Of a stretch of DNA of 32,971 nucleotides, positions 1 to 8,438 are shown one piece after another; positions within the stretch are counted from its first letter, which is position 1, and every line of letters begins with the position of its first letter. The DNA is taken from the NCBI RefSeq assembly GCF_002086815.1, contig NZ_MVID01000041.1, positions 1 to 32,971 on the forward strand, written 5' to 3'. The position numbers were made by a program, and so were the translations under genes. Under the pieces are notes generated by a model. The model saw nothing but the letters and a program-made list of their open reading frames with translations, had not been told where the DNA came from and did not search any database. The stretch comes from Mycolicibacterium parafortuitum. GTDB taxonomy: Bacteria; Actinomycetota; Actinomycetes; Mycobacteriales; Mycobacteriaceae.

Positions 1-116
1 ACAGAACGCCTCGAGGCACCCCACCCCACAAACCACTAATTCAGCAGACTCCTAGGCACCGGCGATGCCCAACGCGTGGGCGCAGCGCCGGGCAACCTGT
101 TTCAATAAGCTCTGGG

Positions 117-135
117 CAACCGTGTGCAACGGTTG
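117..135. repeat. Inverted repeat in the 5' flank of the DUF349 gene
   Basis: CAACCG, a 7-base loop, then CGGTTG form a perfect 6-bp inverted repeat about 80 bases before the DUF349 start. It could be an operator half-site pair or chance. The rest of bases 1-215 shows no convincing gene or clear promoter; short ORFs there look like GC-rich shadows. Confidence 0.2.
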
Positions 136-215
136 GTCGACGACGAAACAGCTACCGGCGCCGCGATGCGCGGCACGTGCGTGGGTGACCGCGCGGAGGG
201 CACGAGGTAACGGAT

Positions 216-1628
216 ATGACGATCACAGAGTCGGGCGGATCCCAGGAAGCCGGCCAGCAGACTTCGGAGGCCGGGCAGGACACGTCAGCCCCGCAGACTC
301 CGTCCGCCCCGCGCCCGAAACCGTCAGCGGCCGCCAGGCCCAAACCCGGACCCGTCCCGCGCCCGGGCGCCCGCCCGGCCGCTCCCGCAGCGGTGGCGCC
401 GCCGGTCACCGCGGTGCCCACCAGCGATCCGCACCGGTTCGGCCGCGTCGATCCCGACGGCACCGTCTGGTTGGTGACCGCCGCGGGTGAGCGCACCATC
501 GGGTCCTGGCAGGCCGGCGACGCCGAGGCGGCGTACGCACACTTCGGCCGCCGGTTCGACGACCTGCAGACCGAGGTGGTGCTGCTGGAGACGCGGCTGG
601 CGTCGGGCTCCGGCGACGCCCGCAAGATCCGGTCGGCGGCCACGTCGCTGGCCGAGACGCTTCCCGAGGCCCACGTGCTCGGCGACGTCGACGCACTCGC
701 GGCCCGGCTGGCCGCGATCATCGAGCAGGCCGACAGCGCGACGCAGGAGGAGAAGGCCCGCCGCGAGGAGATCCGCGCCGCGAACACCGCCCGCAAGGAG
801 GCGCTGGCCGCCGAGGCCGAGGACCTGGCCGCCAACGCGACGCAGTGGAAGGCCGCCGGCGACCGGATGCGGGCGATCCTCGACGAGTGGAAGACGATCA
901 CCGGGCTCGACCGCAAGGTCGACGACGCGCTGTGGAAGCGCTACTCGGCGGCCCGCGAGACGTTCAACCGCCGCCGCGGCTCCCACTTCGCCGAACTGGA
1001 CCGCGAGCGCGCGGGCGCCAAGCAGGCCAAGGAGGCGCTGTGCGAGCGTGCCGAGGAGCTGTGCGATTCCACGGAGTGGGGCCCCACCTCGGGGTTGTTC
1101 CGCGATCTGCTGGCCGAGTGGAAGGCCGCGGGCCGGGCGTCCAAGGACGTCGACGATGCGTTGTGGCAGCGGTTCAAGGCCGCCCAGGACAAGTTCTTCT
1201 CGGCGCGCAACGCGGCCACCGCCGAACGCGACGCGGAGTTCCGCGCCAACGCCGAGGCCAAGGAAGCTCTGCTGGCCGAGGCCGAGCGGATCGACACCTC
1301 CGATCTCGATGCCGCGCGGGCCGCGCTGCGTGTGATCGGCGACAGGTGGGACGCGATCGGGAAGGTGCCGCGGGAGCGTGCCGCCGACCTGGAGCGCAGG
1401 CTGCGCGCGGTCGAGAAGAAGATCCGCGACGCCCCGACCGGCGGTGTCGACCCGGAGGCGCAGGCCCGTGCCGACCAGTTCCGCGAGCGCGCTGAACAGT
1501 TCGAGCGGCAGGCGGAGAAGGCGGCGGCGGCCGGTAAGACCAAGGATGCCGAGAAGGCGCGCGCCAGCGCCGAGCAGTGGCGTCAGTGGGCCGACGCGGC
1601 GGCCGACGCGCTCGGCCGTAAGCGCTGA
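216..1628 (+). CDS. DUF349 domain protein (Rv2731-like)
   Basis: A 470-residue, Ala/Arg/Glu-rich protein. Residues 1 to about 75 are a Pro/Ala-rich disordered tail. The rest is helical, with at least two clear DUF349 repeats (around 210-265 and 293-345) of the form WK..G...K.VDDALW.RF.AA...F, and a weaker third repeat near 370-405. The C-terminus is charged and likely coiled coil. Molecular function is unknown; no enzyme motif is visible. Position next to the Rv2732c-like gene and miaB matches the M. tuberculosis order Rv2731-Rv2732c-Rv2733c. The ATG is preceded by GAGG at good distance. It converges on the next gene with only 3 bases between stop codons. Confidence 0.9.
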   Translation: MTITESGGSQEAGQQTSEAGQDTSAPQTPSAPRPKPSAAARPKPGPVPRPGARPAAPAAVAPPVTAVPTSDPHRFGRVDPDGTVWLVTAAGERTIGSWQAGDAEAAYAHFGRRFDDLQTEVVLLETRLASGSGDARKIRSAATSLAETLPEAHVLGDVDALAARLAAIIEQADSATQEEKARREEIRAANTARKEALAAEAEDLAANATQWKAAGDRMRAILDEWKTITGLDRKVDDALWKRYSAARETFNRRRGSHFAELDRERAGAKQAKEALCERAEELCDSTEWGPTSGLFRDLLAEWKAAGRASKDVDDALWQRFKAAQDKFFSARNAATAERDAEFRANAEAKEALLAEAERIDTSDLDAARAALRVIGDRWDAIGKVPRERAADLERRLRAVEKKIRDAPTGGVDPEAQARADQFRERAEQFERQAEKAAAAGKTKDAEKARASAEQWRQWADAAADALGRKR

Positions 1629-1631
1629 GCG

Positions 1632-2285
1632 CTACTTCGGCGCGGCGCCGGGCTTGTCACTGCCCGGGGTGTCACTGCCCGGAATGTCACCGCCGGGCTT
1701 GGCGTCCGGGGTGTCGTCGATGAAGGTCTCCAGCAGACCCCTGCCGTGGTTCTCGGCCATGGCGCGACGGCGATGTTCCTCGGCGGCCAGCTGCACCGCC
1801 GTGCGCGCCGCGACCACGCGGGCCCAGTAGTAGCTGAGCACGATGACCGTCAGCCAGGCCACGATCAGCCCAACCCCGGGTCCCGGATAGGGCTCGGGCG
1901 CGGTCTGCCGCGTCCACAGCGCCAGGATGCCCAGGAACGCCGCGACGGTGCACCCGGCCAGCGAGATCCAGGCCAGCGCCCAACGCCGGGTGAGCAGGGC
2001 CAGCATCGAGAAGCCGATACCGAACACGACGGACAGGATCGTGAACACCCGGTGCGGCAGGATGACGCCGTTGTCGGCCGCGACCTGCGAACCGGTCAGC
2101 ACGTCGAGACCCTTGGCCGAACCGGTGTGCGGCAGCAGCAGCGAGCCCAGCAGCACGAACACCAGTACCGCGATCACCAGCGCCCATGCACCCGGGTCGA
2201 TCTCGCGGGCCACCCTCTTCTCGGCCGCGTCGATGTCCCTCTTGAAGTTCTCGAACCCGTTCTCCGGACCCCTGTCGCCGCTCAT
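1632..2285 (-). CDS. Four-TM membrane protein (Rv2732c-like)
   Basis: About 217 residues. Four hydrophobic segments can be read (roughly 34-52, 80-100, 105-125 and 137-157), after a charged cytosolic N-terminus and before a Gly/Pro/Asp-rich tail with repeated G-S-D-x-P-G units. I chose the ATG at 2285 because it overlaps the miaB stop as ATGA, typical of translational coupling. A GTG at 2294 would add three residues. It is co-directional with miaB and probably in its operon. The function is unknown; the call rests on synteny with M. tuberculosis Rv2732c. Confidence 0.85.
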   Translation of the reverse strand: MSGDRGPENGFENFKRDIDAAEKRVAREIDPGAWALVIAVLVFVLLGSLLLPHTGSAKGLDVLTGSQVAADNGVILPHRVFTILSVVFGIGFSMLALLTRRWALAWISLAGCTVAAFLGILALWTRQTAPEPYPGPGVGLIVAWLTVIVLSYYWARVVAARTAVQLAAEEHRRRAMAENHGRGLLETFIDDTPDAKPGGDIPGSDTPGSDKPGAAPK

Positions 2286-3826
2286 CGCGAGCACCCCGCC
2301 GCCACCGGCTCCAGCGCGGGTGCACCGACCGCCGGAATCCCGAGTCCGACGCCCGTCTTGGGCTTGCGCCCGGCCGCGTGGGCGTCCCCGGCACGGGTGC
2401 GCCGGTGCTCCACGATGCCGGCATCGGCGATCAGGTGATGCGGCGCCGCACCGGTGACGGTGGTGACGACGATGTCGCCGGGCCGGATCACCTCGGCGTG
2501 CGTGCCCGGGGCGAAGTGCACGAGTCTGCCGTCGCGGGCCCGCCCCGACATGCGGGCTGTCGCCGCGTCCTTGCGGCCCTCACCGGTGGCGACCAGAAGT
2601 TCGACGCACCGGCCCACCTGAGCCGCGTTCTCTTCGAGGGAGATCCGCTCCTGCAAGTCAATGAGCCGTTGATAGCGTTCGGAGACAACAGCTTTCGGGA
2701 CCTGATCGGCGAGATCGGCGGCGGGGGTACCGGGCCTCTTCGAGTACTGGAACGTGAACGCGCTCGCGAACCGGGCCGCCTCGACGACGTCGAGGGTCGC
2801 CTGGAAGTCCTCTTCGGTCTCGCCGGGGAAGCCGACGATCAGGTCCGTGGTGATCGCGGCGTGCGGGATCGCGGCCCGGACGCGGTCGATGATGCCGAGA
2901 TAGCGCTCGGCGCGGTAGGACCGGCGCATCGCACGCAGGATCCGGTCCGAGCCGGACTGCAGCGGCATGTGCAGCGTCGGGCACACGTTGGGCGTCTCGG
3001 CCATCGCCTCGATCACATCGTCGGTGAACTCGGCCGGGTGCGGGGAGGTGAATCGCACCCGTTCCAGCCCCTCGATGGTGCCGCAGGCGCGCAGCAGCTT
3101 CGCGAACGCGCCACGGTCGCGGGGCAAGCGCTCGTGCGGTGCTGCCAGGTCCTCGCGCAAGCGCTCGTCCGCGAACGACACGCCGTACGCGTTCACGTTC
3201 TGCCCGAGCAGCGTGATCTCCAGGACCCCCTGGTCCACCAGGGTCTGCACCTCGGCGAGCACGTCGCCGGGGCGGCGGTCGACCTCTTTGCCGCGCAGGG
3301 CCGGCACGATGCAGAAGGTGCACATGTTGTTGCAGCCGACCGAGATCGAAACCCAAGCGGCGTAAGCAGATTCGCGGCTGGCCGGCAGTGCCGACGGGAA
3401 TTCGCGCAGCGCCTCCTCGATCTCGACCTGGGCGACCCGGTTGTGCCGGGCGCGGTCGAGCAGGGCGGGCAGCGAACCGATGTTGTGGGTGCCGAAGACC
3501 ACGTCGACCCAGGGGGCCTTGCGTAACACCGTGTCCCGGTCCTTCTGCGCCAGGCAGCCGCCGACCGCGATCTGCATGTGCGGGTCGGCGGCCTTTCGCG
3601 GCGCGAGGTGGCTGAGATTGCCGTAGAGCTTGTTGTCGGCGTTCTCACGCACCGCGCACGTGTTGAACACGACGATGTCGGCGTCGGCGCCCTCGCCGGC
3701 GCGTTGGTATCCGGCCTCCTCCAGCAGGCCCGCGAGCCGTTCGGAGTCGTGCACGTTCATCTGGCAGCCGTAGGTGCGGACCTCGAAGGTGCGCGCGCCC
3801 ACCTGCTGCATCACCGCGGAAGTCAC
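2282..3826 (-). CDS. miaB: tRNA-2-methylthio-N6-dimethylallyladenosine synthase MiaB
   Basis: Radical-SAM methylthiotransferase that adds a methylthio group to i6A37 of tRNA. The N-terminal UPF0004 domain supplies the second cluster through C21 (in RTYGCQMN), C57 and C91. The radical SAM cluster motif is CNNMCTFC with C165, C169 and C172. A TRAM-type RNA-binding domain lies near 385-455. Residues after about 455 form a low-complexity tail longer than usual. The GTG start at 3826 is supported by a TAGAAT -10 element ending exactly six bases upstream, which fits a leaderless transcript; an ATG at 3811 is the alternative. It is divergent from gluA. Confidence 0.97.
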   Translation of the reverse strand: MTSAVMQQVGARTFEVRTYGCQMNVHDSERLAGLLEEAGYQRAGEGADADIVVFNTCAVRENADNKLYGNLSHLAPRKAADPHMQIAVGGCLAQKDRDTVLRKAPWVDVVFGTHNIGSLPALLDRARHNRVAQVEIEEALREFPSALPASRESAYAAWVSISVGCNNMCTFCIVPALRGKEVDRRPGDVLAEVQTLVDQGVLEITLLGQNVNAYGVSFADERLREDLAAPHERLPRDRGAFAKLLRACGTIEGLERVRFTSPHPAEFTDDVIEAMAETPNVCPTLHMPLQSGSDRILRAMRRSYRAERYLGIIDRVRAAIPHAAITTDLIVGFPGETEEDFQATLDVVEAARFASAFTFQYSKRPGTPAADLADQVPKAVVSERYQRLIDLQERISLEENAAQVGRCVELLVATGEGRKDAATARMSGRARDGRLVHFAPGTHAEVIRPGDIVVTTVTGAAPHHLIADAGIVEHRRTRAGDAHAAGRKPKTGVGLGIPAVGAPALEPVAAGCSR

Positions 3827-3832
3827 CGGGCC

Positions 3833-3838
3833 ATTCTA
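3833..3838 (-). promoter_or_regulatory. -10 element of a leaderless miaB promoter
   Basis: TAGAAT on the minus strand, followed by six bases and then the GTG of miaB. In mycobacteria TAnnnT followed by 6-7 bases and an ATG/GTG is the usual layout of a leaderless mRNA. This element decides the start codon for miaB. Confidence 0.6.
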
Positions 3839-3941
3839 CGGAGCGGGGGCCCCTGCCCCGAAATCACACGAATGGGCCGGACGAAATCATGATCGCCGAC
3901 TATCGGGCGGGGCGAGCGCGCGCTGGGTAAGGTCATCACGC

Positions 3942-4703
3942 ATGGAGAGCCCCAGGGAGTCCCCTGCCGTGCCGATGATCTCTATGAAAGCGGTCAACAA
4001 GCACTTCGGCTCACTTCACGTTCTCAAGGACATCAACCTCGATGTCGGCAAGGGCCAGGTCGTCGTTGTGCTCGGGCCGTCGGGTTCGGGCAAGTCGACG
4101 CTGTGCCGCACCATCAACCGGCTGGAGACCATCGATTCGGGCACCATCGAGATCGACGGGCGGCAGCTGCCCGCCGAGGGCCGCAAACTCGCGCAGTTGC
4201 GCTCCGATGTGGGCATGGTGTTCCAGTCGTTCAACCTGTTCGCGCACAAGACGATCCTGGAGAACGTCACGCTCGCGCCGATGAAGGTGCGCAAGGCATC
4301 CAAGGACGAGTCCCGCGAGGCGGCGATGGCGCTGCTGGAGCGCGTCGGGGTGGCCAACCAGGCCGACAAGTATCCGGCCCAGCTCTCCGGCGGGCAGCAG
4401 CAGCGCGTCGCGATCGCGCGCTCGCTGGCGATGAACCCCAAGGTCATGTTGTTCGACGAGCCGACCAGCGCGCTGGACCCGGAGATGATCAACGAGGTGC
4501 TGGCGGTGATGGCGAATCTGGCCTCCGACGGCATGACCATGCTGGTGGTGACCCACGAGATGGGCTTCGCGCGCCGGGCCGCCAACCGGGTGGTCTTCAT
4601 GGCCGACGGTGCCGTCGTCGAGGACGCCGAACCTCACGAGTTCTTCGAGAATCCCCAAAGCGACCGCGCCAAGGACTTCCTCGGCAAGATCCTGCACCAC
4701 TAG
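3942..4703 (+). CDS. gluA: Glutamate ABC importer, ATP-binding protein GluA
   Basis: A 253-residue ABC ATPase of the polar amino-acid uptake family. Walker A GPSGSGKST lies at 45-53, followed by the Q-loop in MVFQSFNLF, the signature LSGGQQQR, Walker B VMLFDEPTSALD and the switch His in VTHEMGF. The sequence closely resembles the Corynebacterium GluA that I recall. It energises import through GluC/GluD of substrate delivered by GluB. The ATG at 3942 has AAGG nine bases upstream; the same stretch reads TAAGGT and could be a -10 for a leaderless start. ATG 3975 is an alternative start. First gene of gluABCD, divergent from miaB. Confidence 0.95.
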   Translation: MESPRESPAVPMISMKAVNKHFGSLHVLKDINLDVGKGQVVVVLGPSGSGKSTLCRTINRLETIDSGTIEIDGRQLPAEGRKLAQLRSDVGMVFQSFNLFAHKTILENVTLAPMKVRKASKDESREAAMALLERVGVANQADKYPAQLSGGQQQRVAIARSLAMNPKVMLFDEPTSALDPEMINEVLAVMANLASDGMTMLVVTHEMGFARRAANRVVFMADGAVVEDAEPHEFFENPQSDRAKDFLGKILHH

Positions 4704-4744
4704 CTCAAACCCCCACCCGAGCTCGGCGAAAGGAAACCCACCCA

Positions 4745-5581
4745 ATGTTCCCGAAGTCCATGTCCAAGCGCGTCATCGGTGCTCTCGCCGCGGCGGCTGT
4801 GCTGCCGCTCGCGATGACGGCGTGCGGCGGGGGTGACTCCGGAGGTGGAGGCACCGGCGGCGACACGATTGTCATCGGCACCAAGTTCGACCAGCCGGGT
4901 CTGGGCCAGAAGAACCCCGACGGCACCATGAGCGGCTTCGACGTCGACGTCGCGACCTATGTCGCCGGTGAGCTCGGCTATGCCCCGGACAAGATCGAGT
5001 GGAAGGAATCCCCGTCGGCGCAGCGCGAGAACCTGATCCAGAACGGTCAGGTCAGCTTCATCGCGGCGACCTATTCGATCACCGACGCCCGCAAGGAGAA
5101 GGTGTCGTTCGCCGGGCCGTACCTGATCACCGGGCAGAGCCTGCTGGTGCGCGCGGACAACACCGACATCACCGGTGAGGCCTCGCTGGAGAACAACAAG
5201 ATCCTGTGCTCGGTGTCGGGTTCGACCCCAGCCCAGAAGATCAAGGACAAGTACCAAGGCGTGCAGCTGCAGCAGTACGACACCTACTCGGCGTGCATCG
5301 ACGCGCTGAAGAACGGCGCGGTGGACGCGGTGACCACCGACGAGGTGATCCTGGCCGGCTACGCCGCGCAGTCCCCGGGTGCGTTCAAGATCGTCGGCGA
5401 GCCGTTCTCCGAGGAGCGCTACGGCATCGGCCTGAAGAAGGACGACACCGAGCTGAAGACCAAGATCGACGACGCGCTGCAGAAGATGTTCGACAGCGGC
5501 GCCTGGAAAGAAGCGTTCGACAAGAACCTCGGCCCCGCCGGGATCGCCGCACCGGCTCCCCCGGCGCTCGACAAAAACTGA
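4745..5581 (+). CDS. gluB: Glutamate-binding lipoprotein GluB
   Basis: A 278-residue periplasmic-type solute-binding protein (SBP family 3), anchored as a lipoprotein. A basic N-terminus and hydrophobic stretch lead to a lipobox-like MTAC with C27 as the lipidation site, then a Gly/Ser-rich linker. The mature part shows family features such as GFDVDVA and a long two-lobed fold. The start has a strong GAAAGGAAA ribosome site. It lies 41 bases after gluA and 26 before gluC. Its role is to capture glutamate and hand it to the GluC/GluD permease. The -3 position of the lipobox is Met rather than Leu, which is tolerated. Confidence 0.95.
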   Translation: MFPKSMSKRVIGALAAAAVLPLAMTACGGGDSGGGGTGGDTIVIGTKFDQPGLGQKNPDGTMSGFDVDVATYVAGELGYAPDKIEWKESPSAQRENLIQNGQVSFIAATYSITDARKEKVSFAGPYLITGQSLLVRADNTDITGEASLENNKILCSVSGSTPAQKIKDKYQGVQLQQYDTYSACIDALKNGAVDAVTTDEVILAGYAAQSPGAFKIVGEPFSEERYGIGLKKDDTELKTKIDDALQKMFDSGAWKEAFDKNLGPAGIAAPAPPALDKN

Positions 5582-5607
5582 GCCGCGGATAGCCACCGGA
5601 GCCGCGC

Positions 5608-6287
5608 GTGGAGGTATTCACCGAGTATCGCGAGGAGATCTTCGCCGCGTTCTGGACGACAGTCCAGCTCACGGTTCTCTCGGCGATCGGTGCGTTGGTG
5701 CTCGGCACGGTGCTGGCCGCGATGCGGCTGGCACCGGTGCCGATGCTCAACTGGATCGGCACGCCTACGTCAACATCGTCCGCAATACCCCGCTGACGCT
5801 GATCATCCTGTTCTGCTCGTTCGGGTTGTCGCAGACACTGGGGTTGACGCTGGCCGACCGGCAGTCGGCGACGTTCATCGCCGACAGCGGGTTCCGGCTG
5901 GCCGTCCTCGGGTTGACGGTGTACACGGCGTCGTTCGTGTGTGAGACGGTGCGTGCCGGGGTGAACACCATCCCGCTCGGCCAGGCCGAGGCGGCCCGCT
6001 CGCTGGGGCTGTCGTTCGGTCAGAACCTTCGGATCGTGTTGCTGCCGCAGGCTTTCCGCGCGGTGGTGATCCCGCTGGGTTCGGTGCTGATCGCGCTGAC
6101 CAAGAACACCACCATCGCGTCGGCGATCGGTGTCGCCGAGGCGGCGCTGCTGATGAAGGAGATGATCGAGAACACCGCGGCCGTGCTGGTGGTGGGCGGC
6201 ATCTTCGCGCTCGGGTTCGTGATCCTCACGCTGCCGATGGGGCTGCTGTTCGGGTGGCTGGGCAAGCGATTGGCGGTGGCGCGGTGA
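5608..6287 (+). pseudogene. gluC: Glutamate permease subunit gluC, broken by a -1 frameshift
   Basis: The GTG at 5608 starts a normal GluC N-terminus with one TM segment. The frame is lost near 5761-5765 and would end at 5796. The conserved continuation YVNIVRNTPLTLIILFCS is encoded in the next frame, and that frame runs on through the EAA loop (EAARSLGLSFGQ) to the TGA at 6287. Adding one base (ACG-GCC-TAC instead of ACGCCTAC) restores a product of about 226 residues, the usual length. All other family features are intact, so the lesion is either very recent or a sequencing error. If real, the importer would lack one of its two permease subunits. Confidence 0.88.
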
Positions 6288-6348
6288 TGAGCGCTCGCGC
6301 GAAGAACGGACCGCCGGTGATGAGCGCTTGCGCGAAGAACGGACAGCG
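6283..6348 (+). repeat. Two tandem 33-bp MIRU-like repeats at the gluC-gluD junction
   Basis: Bases 6283-6315 and 6316-6348 are two copies of a 33-bp unit that begins GGTGATGAGCGC and contains GCGCGAAGAACGGAC, differing at about three positions. The first copy contains the gluC stop overlapping a new ATG (TGATGA), and the second leads straight into gluD. This resembles mycobacterial interspersed repeats that sit between operon genes and keep start and stop codons overlapping. The family name is inferred, not matched to a database. Confidence 0.7.
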
Positions 6349-6352
6349 GTAG
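6287..6352 (+). CDS. 21-codon linker ORF encoded by the repeat between gluC and gluD
   Basis: The ATG overlaps the gluC stop (TGATGA), and the ORF ends in TAG immediately before the gluD ATG (TAGATG). It encodes two near-identical 11-residue units, MSARAKNGPPV and MSACAKNGQR. It may simply carry ribosomes from gluC to gluD rather than make a useful peptide. There is no evidence of a function for the product. Confidence 0.35.
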   Translation: MSARAKNGPPVMSACAKNGQR

Positions 6353-7228
6353 ATGGCAGGCTCAGTTCTCTTCGATGCGCCGGGGCCGCGCGCCATCGTG
6401 CGCAACCGGGTGATCACCGTGGTCACCCTCGTCGCGCTCGCCGCGGTGGTCTGGGTGGTGTACTCCCGGCTGAACAGCCGCGGCCAGTTGACGGCCGAGA
6501 AGTGGGAACCGTTCCTGACTCCGGACCTGTGGCGCACCTACGTCCTGCCGGGCATCGAGGGCACGCTGACGGCGGCGGCGGTGTCGATCGTGCTGGCGTT
6601 GGTGCTCGGTCTGGTGCTCGGCGTCGGGCGGCTGTCGACGCACACCGCGATCCGGTGGGTGTCGTCGGTGGTGGTGGAGTTCTTCCGCGCGGTGCCGGTG
6701 CTGATCATGATGATTTTCGCGTACTTCCTGTACGCGTTCTACGACGTGTTCCCGTCCAAGCATCTGGCGCTGGCCGGTGTGATCACCGGTCTGACGCTGT
6801 ACAACGGGGCGGTCATCGCCGAGATCGTCCGCGCGGGGGTGCACGCGCTGCCGCGCGGCCAGAGCGAGGCCGCCTCGGCACTGGGACTGACGTGGGGTCA
6901 GACGATGCGGTCGATCCTGCTCCCGCAGGCCATCACCTCGATGCTTCCGGTGCTGATCTCGCAGCTGGTGGTGGTGCTCAAGGACACCGCGCTCGGTTAC
7001 CAGATCACGTTCGTCGAGATGGTGCGTCAGGGCACGGTGATCGGGTCGGCCTACGGCAACTACATCCCGGCGCTGATCGTGATCGCGTTGTTGATGATCG
7101 CGTTGAACTTCTCGCTGTCGTGGTTCGCGACCTGGATCGAGCGCAGGATGCGCCGCTCCCGCAAGGGCCCGGCCCCGATGGAGGCCGAGCCGCTGGACAT
7201 GATCCCCGACCGCAGCCGCGGCGTGTGA
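6353..7228 (+). CDS. gluD: Glutamate permease subunit GluD
   Basis: A 291-residue inner-membrane permease of the BPD_transp_1 (MetI-like) fold. After a short cytosolic N-terminus there is one TM (about 18-40), a periplasmic stretch, then further TM segments. The EAA motif EAASALGLTWGQTMRSILL contacts GluA. The C-terminus is basic and cytosolic. It should form a heterodimer with GluC, which is frameshifted here. Its ATG follows directly on the repeat-encoded ORF, so its translation probably depends on coupling from upstream. Confidence 0.93.
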   Translation: MAGSVLFDAPGPRAIVRNRVITVVTLVALAAVVWVVYSRLNSRGQLTAEKWEPFLTPDLWRTYVLPGIEGTLTAAAVSIVLALVLGLVLGVGRLSTHTAIRWVSSVVVEFFRAVPVLIMMIFAYFLYAFYDVFPSKHLALAGVITGLTLYNGAVIAEIVRAGVHALPRGQSEAASALGLTWGQTMRSILLPQAITSMLPVLISQLVVVLKDTALGYQITFVEMVRQGTVIGSAYGNYIPALIVIALLMIALNFSLSWFATWIERRMRRSRKGPAPMEAEPLDMIPDRSRGV

Positions 7229-7251
7229 CACCACTGTGATGAACACGGCCG

Positions 7252-7644
7252 ATGACTGAAACCCTGCACGCGTTCGAGATCCTGCCTGACCACACGCTGC
7301 GCGAGATGGTCGACCTGATGGTCCGCTTGATCGAAGCCTGCGGCGCCGTGGTCATCATGATCGGCGCACTGGTCGCGATCGTGAAGTTCGCCCTCGCGCT
7401 GGGCCGGCGCGATATCAACCAGTTCTCGTCGGTCCGGTTGACGATGGCCCGGTTCCTGGTGCTGGGCTTGGAGTTTCAGCTCGCCGCCGATGTACTGCGC
7501 ACCGCGATCTCGCCGTCGTTCGAGGAAATCGGCAAGCTGGCCGCGATCGCGACCATCCGGACATTGCTGAACTACTTCCTCAACCGCGAGATCGCCCAGG
7601 AGCAGCGCGAGATCGAGGCGGCCAGGAGTTCCCGCGCGCCGTGA
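7252..7644 (+). CDS. DUF1622 membrane protein
   Basis: A 130-residue protein with the DUF1622 pattern: an N-terminal helix, a TM (about 27-47), a conserved R-x5-FLVLGLEFQLAADVL segment and IRTLLNYFLNREI near the C-terminus, then a charged tail. The family is widespread and small, and its biochemical role is not established. It lies 23 bases after gluD and overlaps the next gene by GTGA, so it may be co-transcribed with the glu genes. There is no sign that it belongs to the transporter. Confidence 0.88.
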   Translation: MTETLHAFEILPDHTLREMVDLMVRLIEACGAVVIMIGALVAIVKFALALGRRDINQFSSVRLTMARFLVLGLEFQLAADVLRTAISPSFEEIGKLAAIATIRTLLNYFLNREIAQEQREIEAARSSRAP

Positions 7645-7940
7645 GCATCCTCGACACGCTGGCCGGGGCCCTGGTGCTGGTCGGCATCGTGGTGGGGCTC
7701 GCCGGCTGGGCGCGGTTCCGACAGCCGTTGGTCGGGCTCGGCGCGATGCTCGAATTCTTCACCGCCGCCGGGCTGGTGCAGCTGACCACCGGGCTGGAGT
7801 GGCCGGCGATCGTCGGTGTCGCCGCACTGATCGCGATCCAGTACCTGGTGGTCGCCCGCCTGACCGCGGACCTGACGTCAAACCCGGCGTCGTTCCCGTT
7901 CGTTCGCAAGCTCCGTCGTCACCACGTCGACAGCCAGTGA
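7641..7940 (+). CDS. Small three-TM membrane protein of unknown function
   Basis: A 99-residue protein with hydrophobic stretches near 5-24, 29-49 and 54-74, then a basic tail. The GTG start overlaps the stop of the DUF1622 gene as GTGA, which argues for translational coupling and a real gene. Its last 63 bases overlap the 3' end of recX on the opposite strand. I do not recognise a family. Confidence 0.7.
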   Translation: MSILDTLAGALVLVGIVVGLAGWARFRQPLVGLGAMLEFFTAAGLVQLTTGLEWPAIVGVAALIAIQYLVVARLTADLTSNPASFPFVRKLRRHHVDSQ

Positions 7941-8438
7941 CTGGCTGTAGCCGCGGCGGGCCAGCATCCCGACCAGCCGGCGGGTCACCTTGTTCTCCGC
8001 GTCCCGGTCCCCCGGGTCACCGAGCTTCTCGCGGCGCAGCTTGTCGCGGACGAGTTGTTCGGCACGGGTGCGTTCTGCGCCCGCGTCGATGTCGGCCAGC
8101 GCCGCGTCGATCACCTCGCCGTCGACACCCTTCTTCCGCAACTCAGCGGCCAACGCGCGCTTGCCTTTTCCGGCATTGAGTCGTCGTGACCGCACCCACT
8201 GCTCGGCGAAGTCCTCGTCGTCGACGAGACCGACCTGGGTCAGCCGGTCGAGAACCGCGGCGCTGACGTCGTCGGGGTATCCCCGCTTGGCCAGCTGAGC
8301 CTCCAGCTCGGCCCGGGTCCTCGCCCGCGCGGTGAGCAGGCGCAGGCACACGGCCCGCGCCTGCTCAGCACGCTTGCCGGACTCGTCGCCCGCCGCTGCG
8401 GCGGGGTCAGAAGTCGACGGGAGCGGGAAGAGCGTCAT
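7878..8438 (-). CDS. recX: RecA modulator RecX
   Basis: A 186-residue, helical, Arg/Ala/Leu-rich protein. RecX binds RecA filaments and inhibits RecA ATPase and recombination. Family features visible are RTRAELEAQLAKRGYP, VGLVDDEDFAEQWVRSR and the repeated three-helix units, ending in ERERRRV as in M. tuberculosis RecX. The ATG at 8438 gives the N-terminus MTLFPLPSTS, like other mycobacterial RecX proteins; an ATG at 8450 is possible. It overlaps the recA 3' end by 32 bases in another frame, the coupled arrangement known in mycobacteria. Its own 3' end overlaps a convergent small gene. Confidence 0.96.
   Translation of the reverse strand: MTLFPLPSTSDPAAAAGDESGKRAEQARAVCLRLLTARARTRAELEAQLAKRGYPDDVSAAVLDRLTQVGLVDDEDFAEQWVRSRRLNAGKGKRALAAELRKKGVDGEVIDAALADIDAGAERTRAEQLVRDKLRREKLGDPGDRDAENKVTRRLVGMLARRGYSQSLAVDVVTTELANERERRRV

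Noticed and set aside
3841..3865. GC-rich inverted stretch between miaB and gluA as a terminator
   Set aside because: The two genes diverge here, so a terminator makes no sense, and there is no T-tract.
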